Positions 30,544-41,543 of a DNA stretch of 64,000 nt are shown here, one piece after another; positions within the stretch are counted from its first letter, which is position 1; each line of letters starts with the position of its first letter. The stretch is from assembly GCF_013626205.1 (NCBI RefSeq), contig NZ_QHJE01000001.1, forward strand, positions 1,674,001 to 1,738,000, read 5' to 3'. The translations under genes were made by a program, and so were the position numbers. The stretch comes from Hyphomicrobium methylovorum (lineage in GTDB: Bacteria > Pseudomonadota > Alphaproteobacteria > Rhizobiales > Hyphomicrobiaceae). The notes below the pieces were generated by a model, which was not told the origin of the DNA, ran no database searches, and saw only the letters and a program-made list of their open reading frames with translations.

Positions 30544-31116
30544 GTGAGCGACGTGGCGACGAACAATACGAGCGTGGACGGGGTTGCGGGGCGGTACGCT
30601 TCCGCGCTGTTCGATCTTGCGAAAGAAAGCTCCAAACTTACCGAGGTCGAAGGCGATCTCGTGAAGATTCAGGACCTTCTGAAAGAAAGCCCGGATCTGG
30701 TCCGGCTGGTTCGTAGCCCGGTTATCTCGAGCAGCGATCAGAGCCGCGCTCTTAGTGCTGTTCTGGAAAAGGGTGGCATCAGCGGGCTTGCTTCGAACTT
30801 CCTGCTGCTTCTGGCGCGGAACCGTCGCCTCTTCGCAGTAGAAGACATCATCAAGGTTTATCGCTCGCTTGCAGCGAAGGCGCGCGGCGAAGTCTCAGCC
30901 GAGGTTTCGAGCGCGGTTGCGCTGAGCGAAGCGCAGCTTGCCGAGCTTAAAGAAGCCCTGCGGGCATCGGTCGGCAAGGATGTGACGCTCGATACGCGCG
31001 TCGACCCGAGCCTGCTCGGCGGACTCGTCGTCAAGCTTGGCAGCCGCATGATCGATTCGTCGCTTAAAACCAAACTTCAGAATATGAAGGCGGCGCTCAA
31101 CGAAACCAGCGCCTGA
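30544..31116 (+). CDS. atpH: ATP synthase subunit delta
   Basis: 190 residues if it begins at GTG 30544 (GAGGG about 9 bases upstream); ATG 30523 is an alternative adding seven residues. Delta links F1 to the peripheral stalk. Family signatures: VAGRYASALFDLAKES at the N-terminus, LLLLARNRRLFAVEDI in the middle, and the C-terminal DPSLLGGLVVKLGSRMIDSSL. First gene of the F1 operon; the Fo genes are not in this window, as usual in alphaproteobacteria. Confidence 0.94.
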   Translation: MSDVATNNTSVDGVAGRYASALFDLAKESSKLTEVEGDLVKIQDLLKESPDLVRLVRSPVISSSDQSRALSAVLEKGGISGLASNFLLLLARNRRLFAVEDIIKVYRSLAAKARGEVSAEVSSAVALSEAQLAELKEALRASVGKDVTLDTRVDPSLLGGLVVKLGSRMIDSSLKTKLQNMKAALNETSA

Positions 31117-31228
31117 CTGCAGATTTTCGCGCCGCGCGGATCATATCCGGGCGGCGTTTGTCGCTAGAATTGAATAGGGCCGCTTGCGGCTTCATAACCG
31201 AAAACGACCAGGGAAGAGGTCTTCGTCA

Positions 31229-32758
31229 ATGGAAATCCGGGCCGCAGAAATTTCTTCGATCCTCAAGGATCAGATCAAGAACTTCGGCAAGGAGGCTGAG
31301 GTCTCCGAAATCGGTCAGGTGCTGTCCGTTGGTGACGGTATCGCCCGCGTCTATGGTCTCGACAATGTCCAGGCCGGTGAAATGGTTGAGTTCCCCGGCG
31401 GCATTCGCGGCATGGCGCTGAACCTTGAAGCCGACAACGTCGGCGTCGTGGTCTTCGGCGACGACCGTACGATTAAGGAAGGCGATACGGTCAAGCGGAC
31501 CGGCGCCATCGTGGAAGTTCCGGTCGGTAAGGGTCTTCTGGGTCGCGTCGTGGACGGCCTCGGCAACCCGATCGACGGCAAGGGTCCGATCAAGTCGGAC
31601 AAGAAAATGCGCGTCGACGTCAAGGCGCCCGGCATTCTTCCGCGTAAATCAGTGCATGAGCCGATGGCAACGGGCCTCAAGGCAATCGACTCTCTTATTC
31701 CGATCGGTCGTGGCCAGCGCGAGCTTGTGATTGGCGACCGCCAGACGGGCAAGACCGCTGTCGTTCTCGACACCTTCCTCAATCAGAAGGCGCTGAACGC
31801 AGGCACTGACGAGGGCGCGAAGCTCTATTGCGTTTACGTTGCCGTTGGTCAGAAGCGTTCGACCGTTGCGCAGTTCGTCAAGGTTCTCGAAGAGCGCGGC
31901 GCGCTTGAGTATTCGATCGTCGTCGCTGCAACCGCTTCGGATCCGGCACCGATGCAGTACCTCGCGCCGTTCACCGGTTGCACGATGGGCGAGTATTTCC
32001 GCGACAACGGCATGCACGCCGTGATTGCGTATGACGATCTTTCGAAGCAGGCCGTTGCTTATCGTCAGATGTCGCTGCTTCTTCGCCGCCCGCCGGGCCG
32101 TGAAGCTTACCCGGGCGACGTTTTCTATCTCCACTCTCGCTTGCTCGAACGCGCTGCGAAGCTCGGCGACAAGGCCGGCAACGGTTCGCTGACGGCGCTG
32201 CCGGTTATCGAAACGCAGGCAAACGACGTTTCGGCCTACATTCCGACGAACGTGATTTCGATCACCGACGGACAGATCTTCCTTGAATCGGATCTCTTCT
32301 ATCAGGGTATCCGTCCGGCCGTGAACGTCGGTCTTTCGGTGTCGCGCGTTGGTTCGTCGGCACAGACGAAGGCGATGAAGCAGGTTGCGGGCAAGATCAA
32401 AGGCGAGCTGGCGCAGTACCGCGAAATGGCGGCCTTCGCACAGTTCGGTTCCGATCTCGACGCCGCAACGCAGAAGTTGCTGGCTCGTGGCGCTCGTCTG
32501 ACGGAGCTTCTCAAGCAGCCGCAGTTCTCGCCGCTGAAGATGGAAGAGCAGGTTGCTGTTATCTTCGCCGGTACGCGCGGTTACCTCGACGGTATTCCGG
32601 TTTCGGCAGTCGGTAAGTTCGAAGAAGGCCTGCTCGCAGGTCTTCGTCAGGAAAAGTCGATCTTTGAATCGGTTGCGAAAGAGAAGGCGCTTTCTGCTGA
32701 TACCGAGAAGAAGCTCGTCGACTTCCTCGACAAGTTTGCCAAGGGTTTCTCGGCCTGA
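31229..32758 (+). CDS. atpA: ATP synthase subunit alpha
   Basis: 509 residues from ATG 31229 ([15 protein letters not shown]), with GGGAAGAGG upstream. Regulatory nucleotide-binding F1 subunit. Seen: the P-loop [13 protein letters not shown] near residue 170, the family signature [17 protein letters not shown], and AIAYDD-type Walker B region ([18 protein letters not shown]). It follows atpH by 112 bases and precedes atpG by 25. Confidence 0.98.
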   Translation: MEIRAAEISSILKDQIKNFGKEAEVSEIGQVLSVGDGIARVYGLDNVQAGEMVEFPGGIRGMALNLEADNVGVVVFGDDRTIKEGDTVKRTGAIVEVPVGKGLLGRVVDGLGNPIDGKGPIKSDKKMRVDVKAPGILPRKSVHEPMATGLKAIDSLIPIGRGQRELVIGDRQTGKTAVVLDTFLNQKALNAGTDEGAKLYCVYVAVGQKRSTVAQFVKVLEERGALEYSIVVAATASDPAPMQYLAPFTGCTMGEYFRDNGMHAVIAYDDLSKQAVAYRQMSLLLRRPPGREAYPGDVFYLHSRLLERAAKLGDKAGNGSLTALPVIETQANDVSAYIPTNVISITDGQIFLESDLFYQGIRPAVNVGLSVSRVGSSAQTKAMKQVAGKIKGELAQYREMAAFAQFGSDLDAATQKLLARGARLTELLKQPQFSPLKMEEQVAVIFAGTRGYLDGIPVSAVGKFEEGLLAGLRQEKSIFESVAKEKALSADTEKKLVDFLDKFAKGFSA

Positions 32759-32783
32759 TCGGACCTCTTAAGGAGAGCGCCCG

Positions 32784-33665
32784 ATGGCGAGCTTAAAAGA
32801 AATGCGAAACCGCATCGCCTCCGTTAAGGCGACGCGGAAAATTACCAAGGCGATGCAGATGGTGGCTGCGGCCAAGCTGCGCCGCGCACAGGAAGCTGCG
32901 CAAGCCGCGCGGCCCTATGCGGAGCGCATGGCCACCGTGCTCGGCAGCTTGGCTTCGAAGGTTGCGGACAAGAACGGCGCTTCGCCGCTTCTCGTCGGTA
33001 CCGGCAAGGACCAGGTTCATCTTCTGATCGTAATGACCGCAGAGCGCGGTCTTTGCGGCGGCTTCAATTCGAATATTGCGAAGCTTGCGCGCGCGGATGC
33101 GCAGCGTCTTCTTGCTGCTGGTAAAACGGTCAAGATTTTGACCGTCGGCCGTAAGGGCGCGGACAACCTGCGCCGCGATCTCGGCAAGAATATTGTCGAG
33201 CGCAAGGATTTCCAGGGCGTTCGTCAGCTTAACTTCTCTCATGCCGAGGGTGTTGCGCAGCGCGTGCTCGGGATGTTCGAAGCGGGCGAATTCGACGTTG
33301 CCACGCTCTACTTCTCGGAATTCAAGTCCGTCATTTCGCAGAAGCCGACGGCACTGCAACTCATTCCGGCATCGGTTTCGGAATCGACGGAGCCCGCGAA
33401 GGGCGCCGCCGCGATCCACGAATACGAGCCGGGCGAGGAAGAGGTTCTTGGCTTCCTGCTGTCGCGCAATATCTCAACGCAGATCTTCCGTGGTTTGCTT
33501 GAGAACTCGGCGTCCTTCTATGGCTCTCAGATGAGCGCCATGGACAGCGCCACGCGCAACGCCGGTGACATGATCAACAAGCTGACGATCAAGTACAACC
33601 GTCAGCGTCAGGCGAATATCACCAAGGAACTTATCGAGATCATCTCTGGCGCTGAAGCGCTCTGA
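32784..33665 (+). CDS. atpG: ATP synthase subunit gamma
   Basis: 293-residue central stalk subunit, whose rotation couples proton flow to catalysis. The N-terminal coiled coil ([36 protein letters not shown]) and C-terminal helix ([21 protein letters not shown]) are conserved. [13 protein letters not shown] marks the Rossmann-like middle. An AGGAG site precedes the ATG. The next gene in the operon is the Ohr-type protein rather than atpD. Confidence 0.97.
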   Translation: MASLKEMRNRIASVKATRKITKAMQMVAAAKLRRAQEAAQAARPYAERMATVLGSLASKVADKNGASPLLVGTGKDQVHLLIVMTAERGLCGGFNSNIAKLARADAQRLLAAGKTVKILTVGRKGADNLRRDLGKNIVERKDFQGVRQLNFSHAEGVAQRVLGMFEAGEFDVATLYFSEFKSVISQKPTALQLIPASVSESTEPAKGAAAIHEYEPGEEEVLGFLLSRNISTQIFRGLLENSASFYGSQMSAMDSATRNAGDMINKLTIKYNRQRQANITKELIEIISGAEAL

Positions 33666-33679
33666 TCTGGAGAGAACCG

Positions 33680-35538
<1,859 letters not shown>

Positions 35539-35601
35539 TCGGTTGGCGAAGTGCCGGGGCTATGTTCCGGCAACGTCGCGCGCATCAGGAGACTTTAAGT
35601 T

Positions 35602-35871
35602 ATGGCGGAAGCCGCGACGACATTCGGAAGTTGCTGTGAGGAGCTGAAGGAAGCTCTTGAAGGCGGCGACTTCGAGCCGTTGGTTACGGTTGGGCCCGAT
35701 GGCGTCATCTACATGACCGTCGGGCTCGTCGACCTTGACGAAGAAGAGCCGGGCCTTGTCGATCACCCGCTTTTCTTCTGCCCGTTCTGTGGCACCAAGC
35801 TGCAGACGCCGGAAGAGGTGAGAGCTAAAGCCGGCGCCGAGGGCGATGGCGAAGAGACCCGGGACGCTTGA
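35602..35871 (+). CDS. Small CC/CPFC protein between atpD and atpC (DUF6980-like)
   Basis: 89 residues. Four cysteines in two pairs: CC at residues 11-12 (FGSCCEELKEAL) and C60/C63 in the zinc-ribbon-like FFCPFCGTKLQ. The rest is acidic with no membrane segment. The CC-plus-CPxCG layout resembles proteins I recall as DUF6980, but family membership is not certain. It is preceded by an AGGAG site and followed by atpC after 49 bases, all on one strand, so it is part of the ATP synthase operon. Metal binding is inferred; the function is unknown. Confidence 0.8.
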   Translation: MAEAATTFGSCCEELKEALEGGDFEPLVTVGPDGVIYMTVGLVDLDEEEPGLVDHPLFFCPFCGTKLQTPEEVRAKAGAEGDGEETRDA

Positions 35872-35920
35872 AGCGTTCGTCCCGTTTGAAGAAACACGTC
35901 GCAGGATAAGCGGATAGACC

Positions 35921-36319
35921 ATGGCAGGCACATTCAAGTTCGAACTCGTTTCCCCGGAGCGGGTGCTGCTGTCGATTGACGCCGATCAGGTGGTGGTTCC
36001 TGGCGCTGACGGTGATTTCGCCGTTCTCGCAGGACATGCACCGGTTATCGCGACGCTCAGGCCGGGCGTGCTTGATGTGACGGCGGGCGGTTCCAAGCGC
36101 CGTCTGTTTGTGAAGTCTGGCTTTGCCGAGGTTGATCCGTCGCGCCTGACGGTTCTCGCGGAATCCGCTTACGACGTGGACGAGCTTTCGGCTGCGACGA
36201 TCGCGGAAGAGCTGAGGTCGGCTGAGGCCGAACTTGCAGCCGCGAAGGACGACAATGCGAAGCGGATGGCGGATACGCTCGTTAGCGAGTTGAAGCGTCT
36301 GTCGCCTCGGGCCGCTTAA
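35921..36319 (+). CDS. atpC: ATP synthase subunit epsilon
   Basis: 132 residues. N-terminal beta-sandwich: FKFELVSPERVLLSIDADQVVVPGADGDF, then FAVLAGHAPVIATLRPG. The short C-terminal helical region modulates ATPase activity. Last gene of the operon; a strong stem-loop follows at 36354. Confidence 0.95.
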   Translation: MAGTFKFELVSPERVLLSIDADQVVVPGADGDFAVLAGHAPVIATLRPGVLDVTAGGSKRRLFVKSGFAEVDPSRLTVLAESAYDVDELSAATIAEELRSAEAELAAAKDDNAKRMADTLVSELKRLSPRAA

Positions 36320-36353
36320 TCGGCCGTTTTAATAACGCACCGGTTTCTTGATT

Positions 36354-36377
36354 AAGCGGCAATCGCTATTGCCGCTT
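36354..36377 (+). terminator. Terminator-like hairpin after atpC
   Basis: Perfect 10-base-pair stem AAGCGGCAAT/ATTGCCGCTT with a CGCT tetraloop, 34 bases beyond the atpC stop. The downstream sequence is T-rich (CACCTTCTTATTC) rather than a pure T-run, so termination may be partial. The rest of the 222-base gap to 36542 shows nothing else. Confidence 0.75.
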
Positions 36378-36541
36378 CACCTTCTTATTCAGTATTTGCC
36401 AGTTCTCTGTAGGAAGCCGGGATGCTTGCGCCCGGCTATTCGTGTCGCGCGAGATGCGGCCTGCGTCGAGCGCGCGGGCGTTCAGACATCATCAGCGTGC
36501 TGTGATAGTCTTTTGAGGCCGCCTTTTCCTGGAGCCGCCTC

Positions 36542-37036
36542 ATGCTGATCACGCGCCTCGCCAAGATCGTGATGTGTTTATCGCTCGGTCTGTTCTGCCT
36601 GCTTGTGGCTTTCGACAACGTGACGAACTACGGGACGAACTACCAATTCGTTCAGCACGTGCTGAGCATGGACACGACGTTTCCCGATAGTGGCATCAAA
36701 TATCGCGCGATCACGAACCCGGTCATTTGGCAGCTTGCCTACGCTTCGATCATTGCCGCTGAAGCCATTACCGGCGTTTTGTTCGTTATTGGCGCGGGGA
36801 AGCTGTGGCGGCATCGCTTGGCCTCCGCTGAGGTGTTCAACCGCGCAAAAGGCTACGCCATCGCAGCGGGAACGCTGGCCTTTCTGATTTGGTTCTTCGG
36901 CTTCACTGTCGTCGGTGGAGAGTGGTTCGGCATGTGGGAGTCGAAGACGTGGAACGGGCAGGAGGCCGCGTTCCGCTTTTACATGTCTGTTCTTGCTGTT
37001 CTCATTCTTCTCAATCAGCCCGACTGCGATCACTAG
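36542..37036 (+). CDS. DUF2165 family membrane protein
   Basis: 164 residues with four hydrophobic segments (about 7-24, 62-84, 108-126 and 143-158). The loop DNVTNYGTNYQFVQHVLSMD after helix 1 and the GEWFGMWESKTWNGQEAAFR stretch are diagnostic of DUF2165, a small integral membrane family of unknown function. It has GGAG upstream of ATG 36542. Monocistronic, convergent with the AHSA1-type gene. Confidence 0.88.
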   Translation: MLITRLAKIVMCLSLGLFCLLVAFDNVTNYGTNYQFVQHVLSMDTTFPDSGIKYRAITNPVIWQLAYASIIAAEAITGVLFVIGAGKLWRHRLASAEVFNRAKGYAIAAGTLAFLIWFFGFTVVGGEWFGMWESKTWNGQEAAFRFYMSVLAVLILLNQPDCDH

Positions 37037-37087
37037 CGGGCCGCGTCGTGCGCGGCCTGCAGTCAGTGCGATTGTAAATTAAGAAAG

Positions 37088-37567
37088 CTATTCGGCGATA
37101 TCTGGCTCGACGAGTTGCGCGAGCTGGGCGAGAGATTGCTGCCAGCCGAGGTAACACGCTTCGAGTGGAATAACGGTTGGAATACCTGCTTGCTCAATGT
37201 TGATTTCGGTGCCGACCGAAACTTCCTTGAGAATTACCGTAACTTCCATTTCGCCGGGAAGATTCGCATCGTCGAATTTGTCGTTGTAGCGAATGCGCTT
37301 TGAGGGAACGAGTTCAAGATACTCGCCTCCGAACGAATGCTCCTTTTCCGTTGTGAAGTTTTTGAACGACATTTTGAATTTGCCGCCGACCTTTGCGTCG
37401 AAATGGTGGACCTTGCAAGTGAAGCCGGCGGGCGGCAGCCACTTCGCCATTGCCTCGGCATCGAGGAACGCGCGGTAAATTTTCTCCGGTTTGGCCGCGA
37501 AAACGCGGTGCAGTTTGACGGTGTTTTTGGACGTTGCAGCCGAATTCTGAGGCTTCATTTCGGACAT
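37088..37567 (-). CDS. SRPBCC/AHSA1-domain protein
   Basis: 159 residues. The START-like helix-grip fold is seen in VKLHRVFAAKPEKIYRAFLDAEAMAKWLPP near the N-terminus, followed by GGKFKMSFKNF and GGEYLELVPSKRIRY. Family members bind hydrophobic ligands or stimulate chaperones; bacterial versions such as this are usually uncharacterised. AAGGAG lies 9 bases before ATG 37567. Confidence 0.88.
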   Translation of the reverse strand: MSEMKPQNSAATSKNTVKLHRVFAAKPEKIYRAFLDAEAMAKWLPPAGFTCKVHHFDAKVGGKFKMSFKNFTTEKEHSFGGEYLELVPSKRIRYNDKFDDANLPGEMEVTVILKEVSVGTEINIEQAGIPTVIPLEACYLGWQQSLAQLAQLVEPDIAE

Positions 37568-37934
37568 GACATGCTCCTTTTTGCATCGTTCAGATCAGCG
37601 GCTGTCGTACGTTGTGTCCGCCTTCTGCTATCAAGACGTTCGGGCAGCGCTCTATCCGACAAGCGGGGCAAAAGAAATTTCCGGCCCTTGATCTCAAGGC
37701 GATATCAATCGCCAGCGTTCTTATAGAACGCGATGAAATCCGCCCTTTTGCGGCGAGATATTAATATTCCGGCGCCATTGGCAGATCGCTCAAAGGGCGT
37801 GCGGTTAGCGATAGTTTCATGTTGGCGCAATACTTATGCGTCTACGCATTATACTCGCGTGCATTTTCGACTATAGTCTTAAGAGACGGGTGGGTACTTG
37901 GCGGCGCACAGCCGATAACCAAGGAGCACGTGCT
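37568..37934. promoter_or_regulatory. Palindrome-rich intergenic region
   Basis: 367 bases without a gene. Three palindromes stand out: GCGTTC-TTATA-GAACGC (37715-37731), ATGCGT-CT-ACGCAT (37836-37849) and GACTATAGTC (37869-37878). The second lies next to TATACT (37850-37855), a plausible -10 box for the small secreted protein at 37935. Any may be an operator; no matching regulator could be named. Confidence 0.35.
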
Positions 37935-38234
37935 ATGAGATATCTGATCGCTATTGCATCCACCGCTCTTCTACTTGCATTCGCAGCGTCACCGTCAATC
38001 GCCGATGATCAATCGGCGGGCGAGAGAGCTCGTCACCGAATGGGTGATGAAGGAAAGCTACCGGCAAGCGGTGCTACCAATAGTCGTGTTCCCGATATGG
38101 GCGCGGTGACCGGCACTGGTTCCGGCACCGAAGGTTCGTCTCTTCGCATGGGCGATGACGGCAAGTTGCCCGCGACCGATTCCATGAGCGGCGAAGTTCC
38201 CAAAATGCAGAAGCCGCAACAGTCAGGAGACTGA
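37935..38234 (+). CDS. Small exported protein with duplicated motif
   Basis: 99 residues from ATG 37935, with AAGGAG 8 bases upstream. Signal peptide MRYLIAIASTALLLAFAASPSIA. The mature part of about 76 residues holds two copies of a motif: RMGDEGKLPASG, then SRVPDM, and RMGDDGKLPATD, then GEVPKM. Hydrophilic, no cysteine. I do not recognise a family; a periplasmic or stress-related role would be a guess. The HdeD-type gene follows after 128 bases. Confidence 0.68.
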   Translation: MRYLIAIASTALLLAFAASPSIADDQSAGERARHRMGDEGKLPASGATNSRVPDMGAVTGTGSGTEGSSLRMGDDGKLPATDSMSGEVPKMQKPQQSGD

Positions 38235-38362
38235 GTGCAATCCGGCGAGACACTCGCCGTTTTCTCGATATCGCAATCGCTTCCCACTCCATTTCGCGAA
38301 GGGGAGCGATTGCGTGTCGCTAAGCGTGTTTGCCTCATTACTCTTTGGAATTGGAGATTTTC

Positions 38363-38932
38363 ATGACGAACAGAACAATCTCTGAGACGCCTTCTCAGGC
38401 TGCAGATCCCAGTTGGTGGGGGGCGCTTCTTCTGGGGGTCGTTTTTATTTTTGCGGGCTTCGTGGTGCTTGGTGATGTCGTGGCAAGCACGGTCATCAGC
38501 GCGTTTCTAATTGGCATCTTGATGCTGGTGGCTGGCATTTCGGAAGTGTTTCAAGCCTTCTCGGCTCAGCACTGGCGCGGGTTCATGCTCAGACTGCTCG
38601 TCGGAATTATGTACGCCGTGTGCGGTGTAATCCTTATAACAGATCCTGCGCGTGGCTCAGTTGCGCTCACGTTCGTATTTGCCTTGGCGCTTATTGCGTC
38701 CGGTATCGTCCGTATCGCTCAGTCATTTCAGTATTGGCGTTGGTTCGGCGGGCTGCTGCTTTTCTCCGGTATTGTTGGGGTTTTTGCGGGCTTGGTCATT
38801 CTCGCGAAATGGCCTGTCAGCGGACTGTGGGTGCTTGGTGCCGTTGTTGGTGTCGATCTGGTGCTCCACGGTATTTGGTGGCTTTCGCTCGTTGGCCGAT
38901 TGCGCCGGGAGCGACAGGTCGTACCCGCCTAA
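38363..38932 (+). CDS. HdeD-family membrane protein
   Basis: 189 residues from ATG 38363 with GGAG upstream. About six membrane helices. LLLGVVFIFAGFVVLGD, ISEVFQAF, WRGFMLRLLVGIMYAVCGVIL and the WWLSLVGRLRR end match the HdeD/DUF308 family, linked in E. coli to acid resistance at high cell density. Lying near a small exported protein and a patatin gene suggests envelope stress, which is inference. Confidence 0.87.
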   Translation: MTNRTISETPSQAADPSWWGALLLGVVFIFAGFVVLGDVVASTVISAFLIGILMLVAGISEVFQAFSAQHWRGFMLRLLVGIMYAVCGVILITDPARGSVALTFVFALALIASGIVRIAQSFQYWRWFGGLLLFSGIVGVFAGLVILAKWPVSGLWVLGAVVGVDLVLHGIWWLSLVGRLRRERQVVPA

Positions 38933-38997
38933 GATAATCTTTGCAGGTTGGGGCGCGGCCCATTCGCGGCGCTGCGTCCCGGTGTTCAACGTGAGTG

Positions 38998-40050
38998 ATG
39001 ATGGCTGGAAAGTCTGCGGCTCGAAAGAAGCCGGTGCGAGAGACTCGTTTCGTTGATTTGGCATTACAGGGGGGCGGCTCACACGGCGCTTTCACTTGGG
39101 GTGTGCTTGATCGCCTTCTCGAGGAGCCGTGGCTCACCATCGACGGCGTATCCGGTACGTCGGCGGGGGCGATGAACGCTGCTGTTCTGGTTTCCGGTTA
39201 TGCAAAGGGCGGAGCGGAAGGTGCGCGAGCCGCCTTGGATACGTACTGGAGCAATGTCGCGCGGGCGGCACGCTTTAGTCCGTTTCAGCGGACGCCTCTC
39301 GATGTGATGCTTGGGCGGTGGACGCTCGATACGTCGCCGGTGTTTGTCGCGATGGATTTCATGTCGCGCGTTTTCTCGCCTTACGATTTGAATCCCGGCG
39401 GTGCAAATCCTCTCAATGACATTCTTGCCGAATGCATCGACTTTGATCGGCTCCGAGATGCGCCGATCAAACTGTTCGTGACGGCAACAAACGTGCACAC
39501 GGGTCGCGGTCGCGTCTTCCGCAATCAAGATATTACCCCGGATGTGCTTATTGCTTCGGCGTGTTTGCCGTCTCTCTTTCAGGCGGTTGAGATTGATGGA
39601 GAAAGCTATTGGGACGGTGGCTACTCCGGCAATCCCACAATCACGCCGCTCGTCCGGGAATGTTCGTCGCAGGATACGATACTTGTTCAGATCAATCCGA
39701 TTGAACGGCGCGAGATACCGCGCTCCGCGCGCGATATTCTCAATCGGCTCAACGAAGTTTCCTTCAATGCGGTCCTGCTGAAAGAACTGCGCATGATCGC
39801 GATGCTAAGACAGGTCGCGGATGCGGGGAACTGCGAAGGCGCGAAGTGGGCCGGTATGCGGATCCATCGCATCGCGGGCGATATCATGGCGTCACTCGGT
39901 TATTCGTCGAAGCTCAACGCCGAGTGGGAATTTCTGTGCATGTTGCGTGACGAGGGGCGGCGTTCAGCCGAGGCGTTTCTGCAGACTGACGGAAAGAGCA
40001 TCGGAATAAACTCGACCTTCGATCTCGATATGCTGCTGGAAGGAGTTTGA
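38998..40050 (+). CDS. Patatin-like phospholipase family protein
   Basis: 350 residues. The patatin catalytic dyad is complete: oxyanion loop LALQGGGSHGAFTWGVL, nucleophile in VSGTSAGAMNA (GTSAG), and Asp in YWDGGYSGNP. No signal peptide, so likely cytosolic or membrane-associated. Such enzymes cleave acyl esters of phospholipids. The GntP gene follows after four bases, so they are co-transcribed. In relatives this type often neighbours 3-hydroxybutyrate dehydrogenase; none is present here. Confidence 0.9.
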   Translation: MMAGKSAARKKPVRETRFVDLALQGGGSHGAFTWGVLDRLLEEPWLTIDGVSGTSAGAMNAAVLVSGYAKGGAEGARAALDTYWSNVARAARFSPFQRTPLDVMLGRWTLDTSPVFVAMDFMSRVFSPYDLNPGGANPLNDILAECIDFDRLRDAPIKLFVTATNVHTGRGRVFRNQDITPDVLIASACLPSLFQAVEIDGESYWDGGYSGNPTITPLVRECSSQDTILVQINPIERREIPRSARDILNRLNEVSFNAVLLKELRMIAMLRQVADAGNCEGAKWAGMRIHRIAGDIMASLGYSSKLNAEWEFLCMLRDEGRRSAEAFLQTDGKSIGINSTFDLDMLLEGV

Positions 40051-40054
40051 GGCG

Positions 40055-41506
40055 ATGGGGCTCGCTGGCATTCTCGTTGGCCTCGGGCTGCTTATCTGGT
40101 TCGCGTTTCGCGGATGGAGTGTCTTGCTGCTTGCGCCTGCTGCCGCGCTTATCGCAGCGGCATTTTCTCAAGAGCCGGTGCTGGCGCATTGGACGCAAAC
40201 GTTCATGGGCAGCGCGTCGCATTTTCTCGCTCAATTCTTTCCAATCTTTCTGCTCGGTGCGCTTTTTGGAAAGCTGATGGAGGATAGCGGCTCCGTCACG
40301 GCCATATCCGCTTTCATGACCGAGCGGCTCGGAACGAAGCGTGCGATCCTGGCTGTTGTTCTTGCGGGCGCCATTGTGACCTACGGCGGTGTCAGCCTTT
40401 TCGTTGCGTTTTTTGTGCTGGCGCCGATGGCTCGAGCCTTGTTTCAGGATGCGGGCGTGCCCCTCAGACTGATGCCCGCTGCGATTGTGCTCGGGACGTC
40501 AACCTTCACGATGTCGGCGTTGCCTGGCACACCCGCAATTCAAAACGCGATCCCGATGCCGTTCTTCGGTACGACGCCGTTCGCGGCCCCGGGGCTTGGC
40601 ATCATTGCATCCGCTGTCATGCTGGCGTTCGGATTGTGGTGGCTTGGCCGTGCCGAAGCCGTGGCCCGACGTGATGGAAACGGCTCCGGCAGCTCGCAGA
40701 TTATTGCCGCAGCGGCGCCAGACGACGAACTGGTGCGTGAGCGGGCGACGGTGGCGAGAGAATTCGACCCGAAGGAAATTCGCCGTGGCCATCAGAGCGA
40801 CACCTCTCCTTCGATCCTGTTGGCCGCGCTGCCGTTGATCGTGGTTGTGAGCGTAAACTTCCTTATGTCGTTTGTTGTTTTGCCAGCAATGGATGCGAGC
40901 TTTCTGGCCGAGCAGAGATGGGGCGCGACCTCGCTTGCGTCGATCGGCGGTGTGTGGTCCGTCATCGTCGCGCTGTTTGCTGCCATCGTGACGTTGATTT
41001 CGATCAACAGGCCGCGCCTGCCGGAACTTAGGAAGAGTATGGACGCGGGTGCCAACGCATCCGTTCTGCCCGCTGTCAGCGTGGCAAGTCTTGTCGGGTT
41101 TGGTGCTGTCGTTGCGGCGTTGCCCGCCTTCGAGATGGTGCGGGATTGGGTGTTGTCCATTGGCGGCGGGCCGCTCGTATCGCTGGCGGTTGCTACCAAC
41201 ATTCTGTCGGCGCTGACGGGCTCGGCCTCCGGTGGATTGACGATCGCGCTCGATGCACTCGGTCCCACGTATTTGAATCTGGCCGCAGAGCACGGGATTG
41301 ATCCCGCGTTGATGCACCGTGTCGCCGTGATCGGGGCCGGAACACTCGACAGCCTTCCGCATAATGGCGCCGTCGTTTCGTTGCTGGCGGTTTGCGGGGC
41401 AACGCATCGGGAGAGCTATTTCGATATCGTAATGGTTGCCATTGTCGGGGCAATCATTGCCTTAGTGGCAGTGATTGGTTTGGGCACGGTGTTTGGATCA
41501 TTCTGA
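40055..41506 (+). CDS. GntP-family permease
   Basis: 483-residue inner-membrane carrier with around 12 hydrophobic segments. LAQFFPIFLLGALFGKLMEDSG, GGVSLFVAFFVLAPMARALF and SALPGTPAIQNAIPM match the gluconate/hydroxy-acid:H+ symporter family. A hydrophilic loop lies at about 210-255. Substrate unknown; gluconate or a hydroxybutyrate-like acid are candidates. It follows the patatin gene directly and is followed by a metallophosphoesterase gene 37 bases later. Confidence 0.87.
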   Translation: MGLAGILVGLGLLIWFAFRGWSVLLLAPAAALIAAAFSQEPVLAHWTQTFMGSASHFLAQFFPIFLLGALFGKLMEDSGSVTAISAFMTERLGTKRAILAVVLAGAIVTYGGVSLFVAFFVLAPMARALFQDAGVPLRLMPAAIVLGTSTFTMSALPGTPAIQNAIPMPFFGTTPFAAPGLGIIASAVMLAFGLWWLGRAEAVARRDGNGSGSSQIIAAAAPDDELVRERATVAREFDPKEIRRGHQSDTSPSILLAALPLIVVVSVNFLMSFVVLPAMDASFLAEQRWGATSLASIGGVWSVIVALFAAIVTLISINRPRLPELRKSMDAGANASVLPAVSVASLVGFGAVVAALPAFEMVRDWVLSIGGGPLVSLAVATNILSALTGSASGGLTIALDALGPTYLNLAAEHGIDPALMHRVAVIGAGTLDSLPHNGAVVSLLAVCGATHRESYFDIVMVAIVGAIIALVAVIGLGTVFGSF

Positions 41507-41543
41507 GATCCTGAGATCGGCGGAATGCAGGGAGATGGACGGG

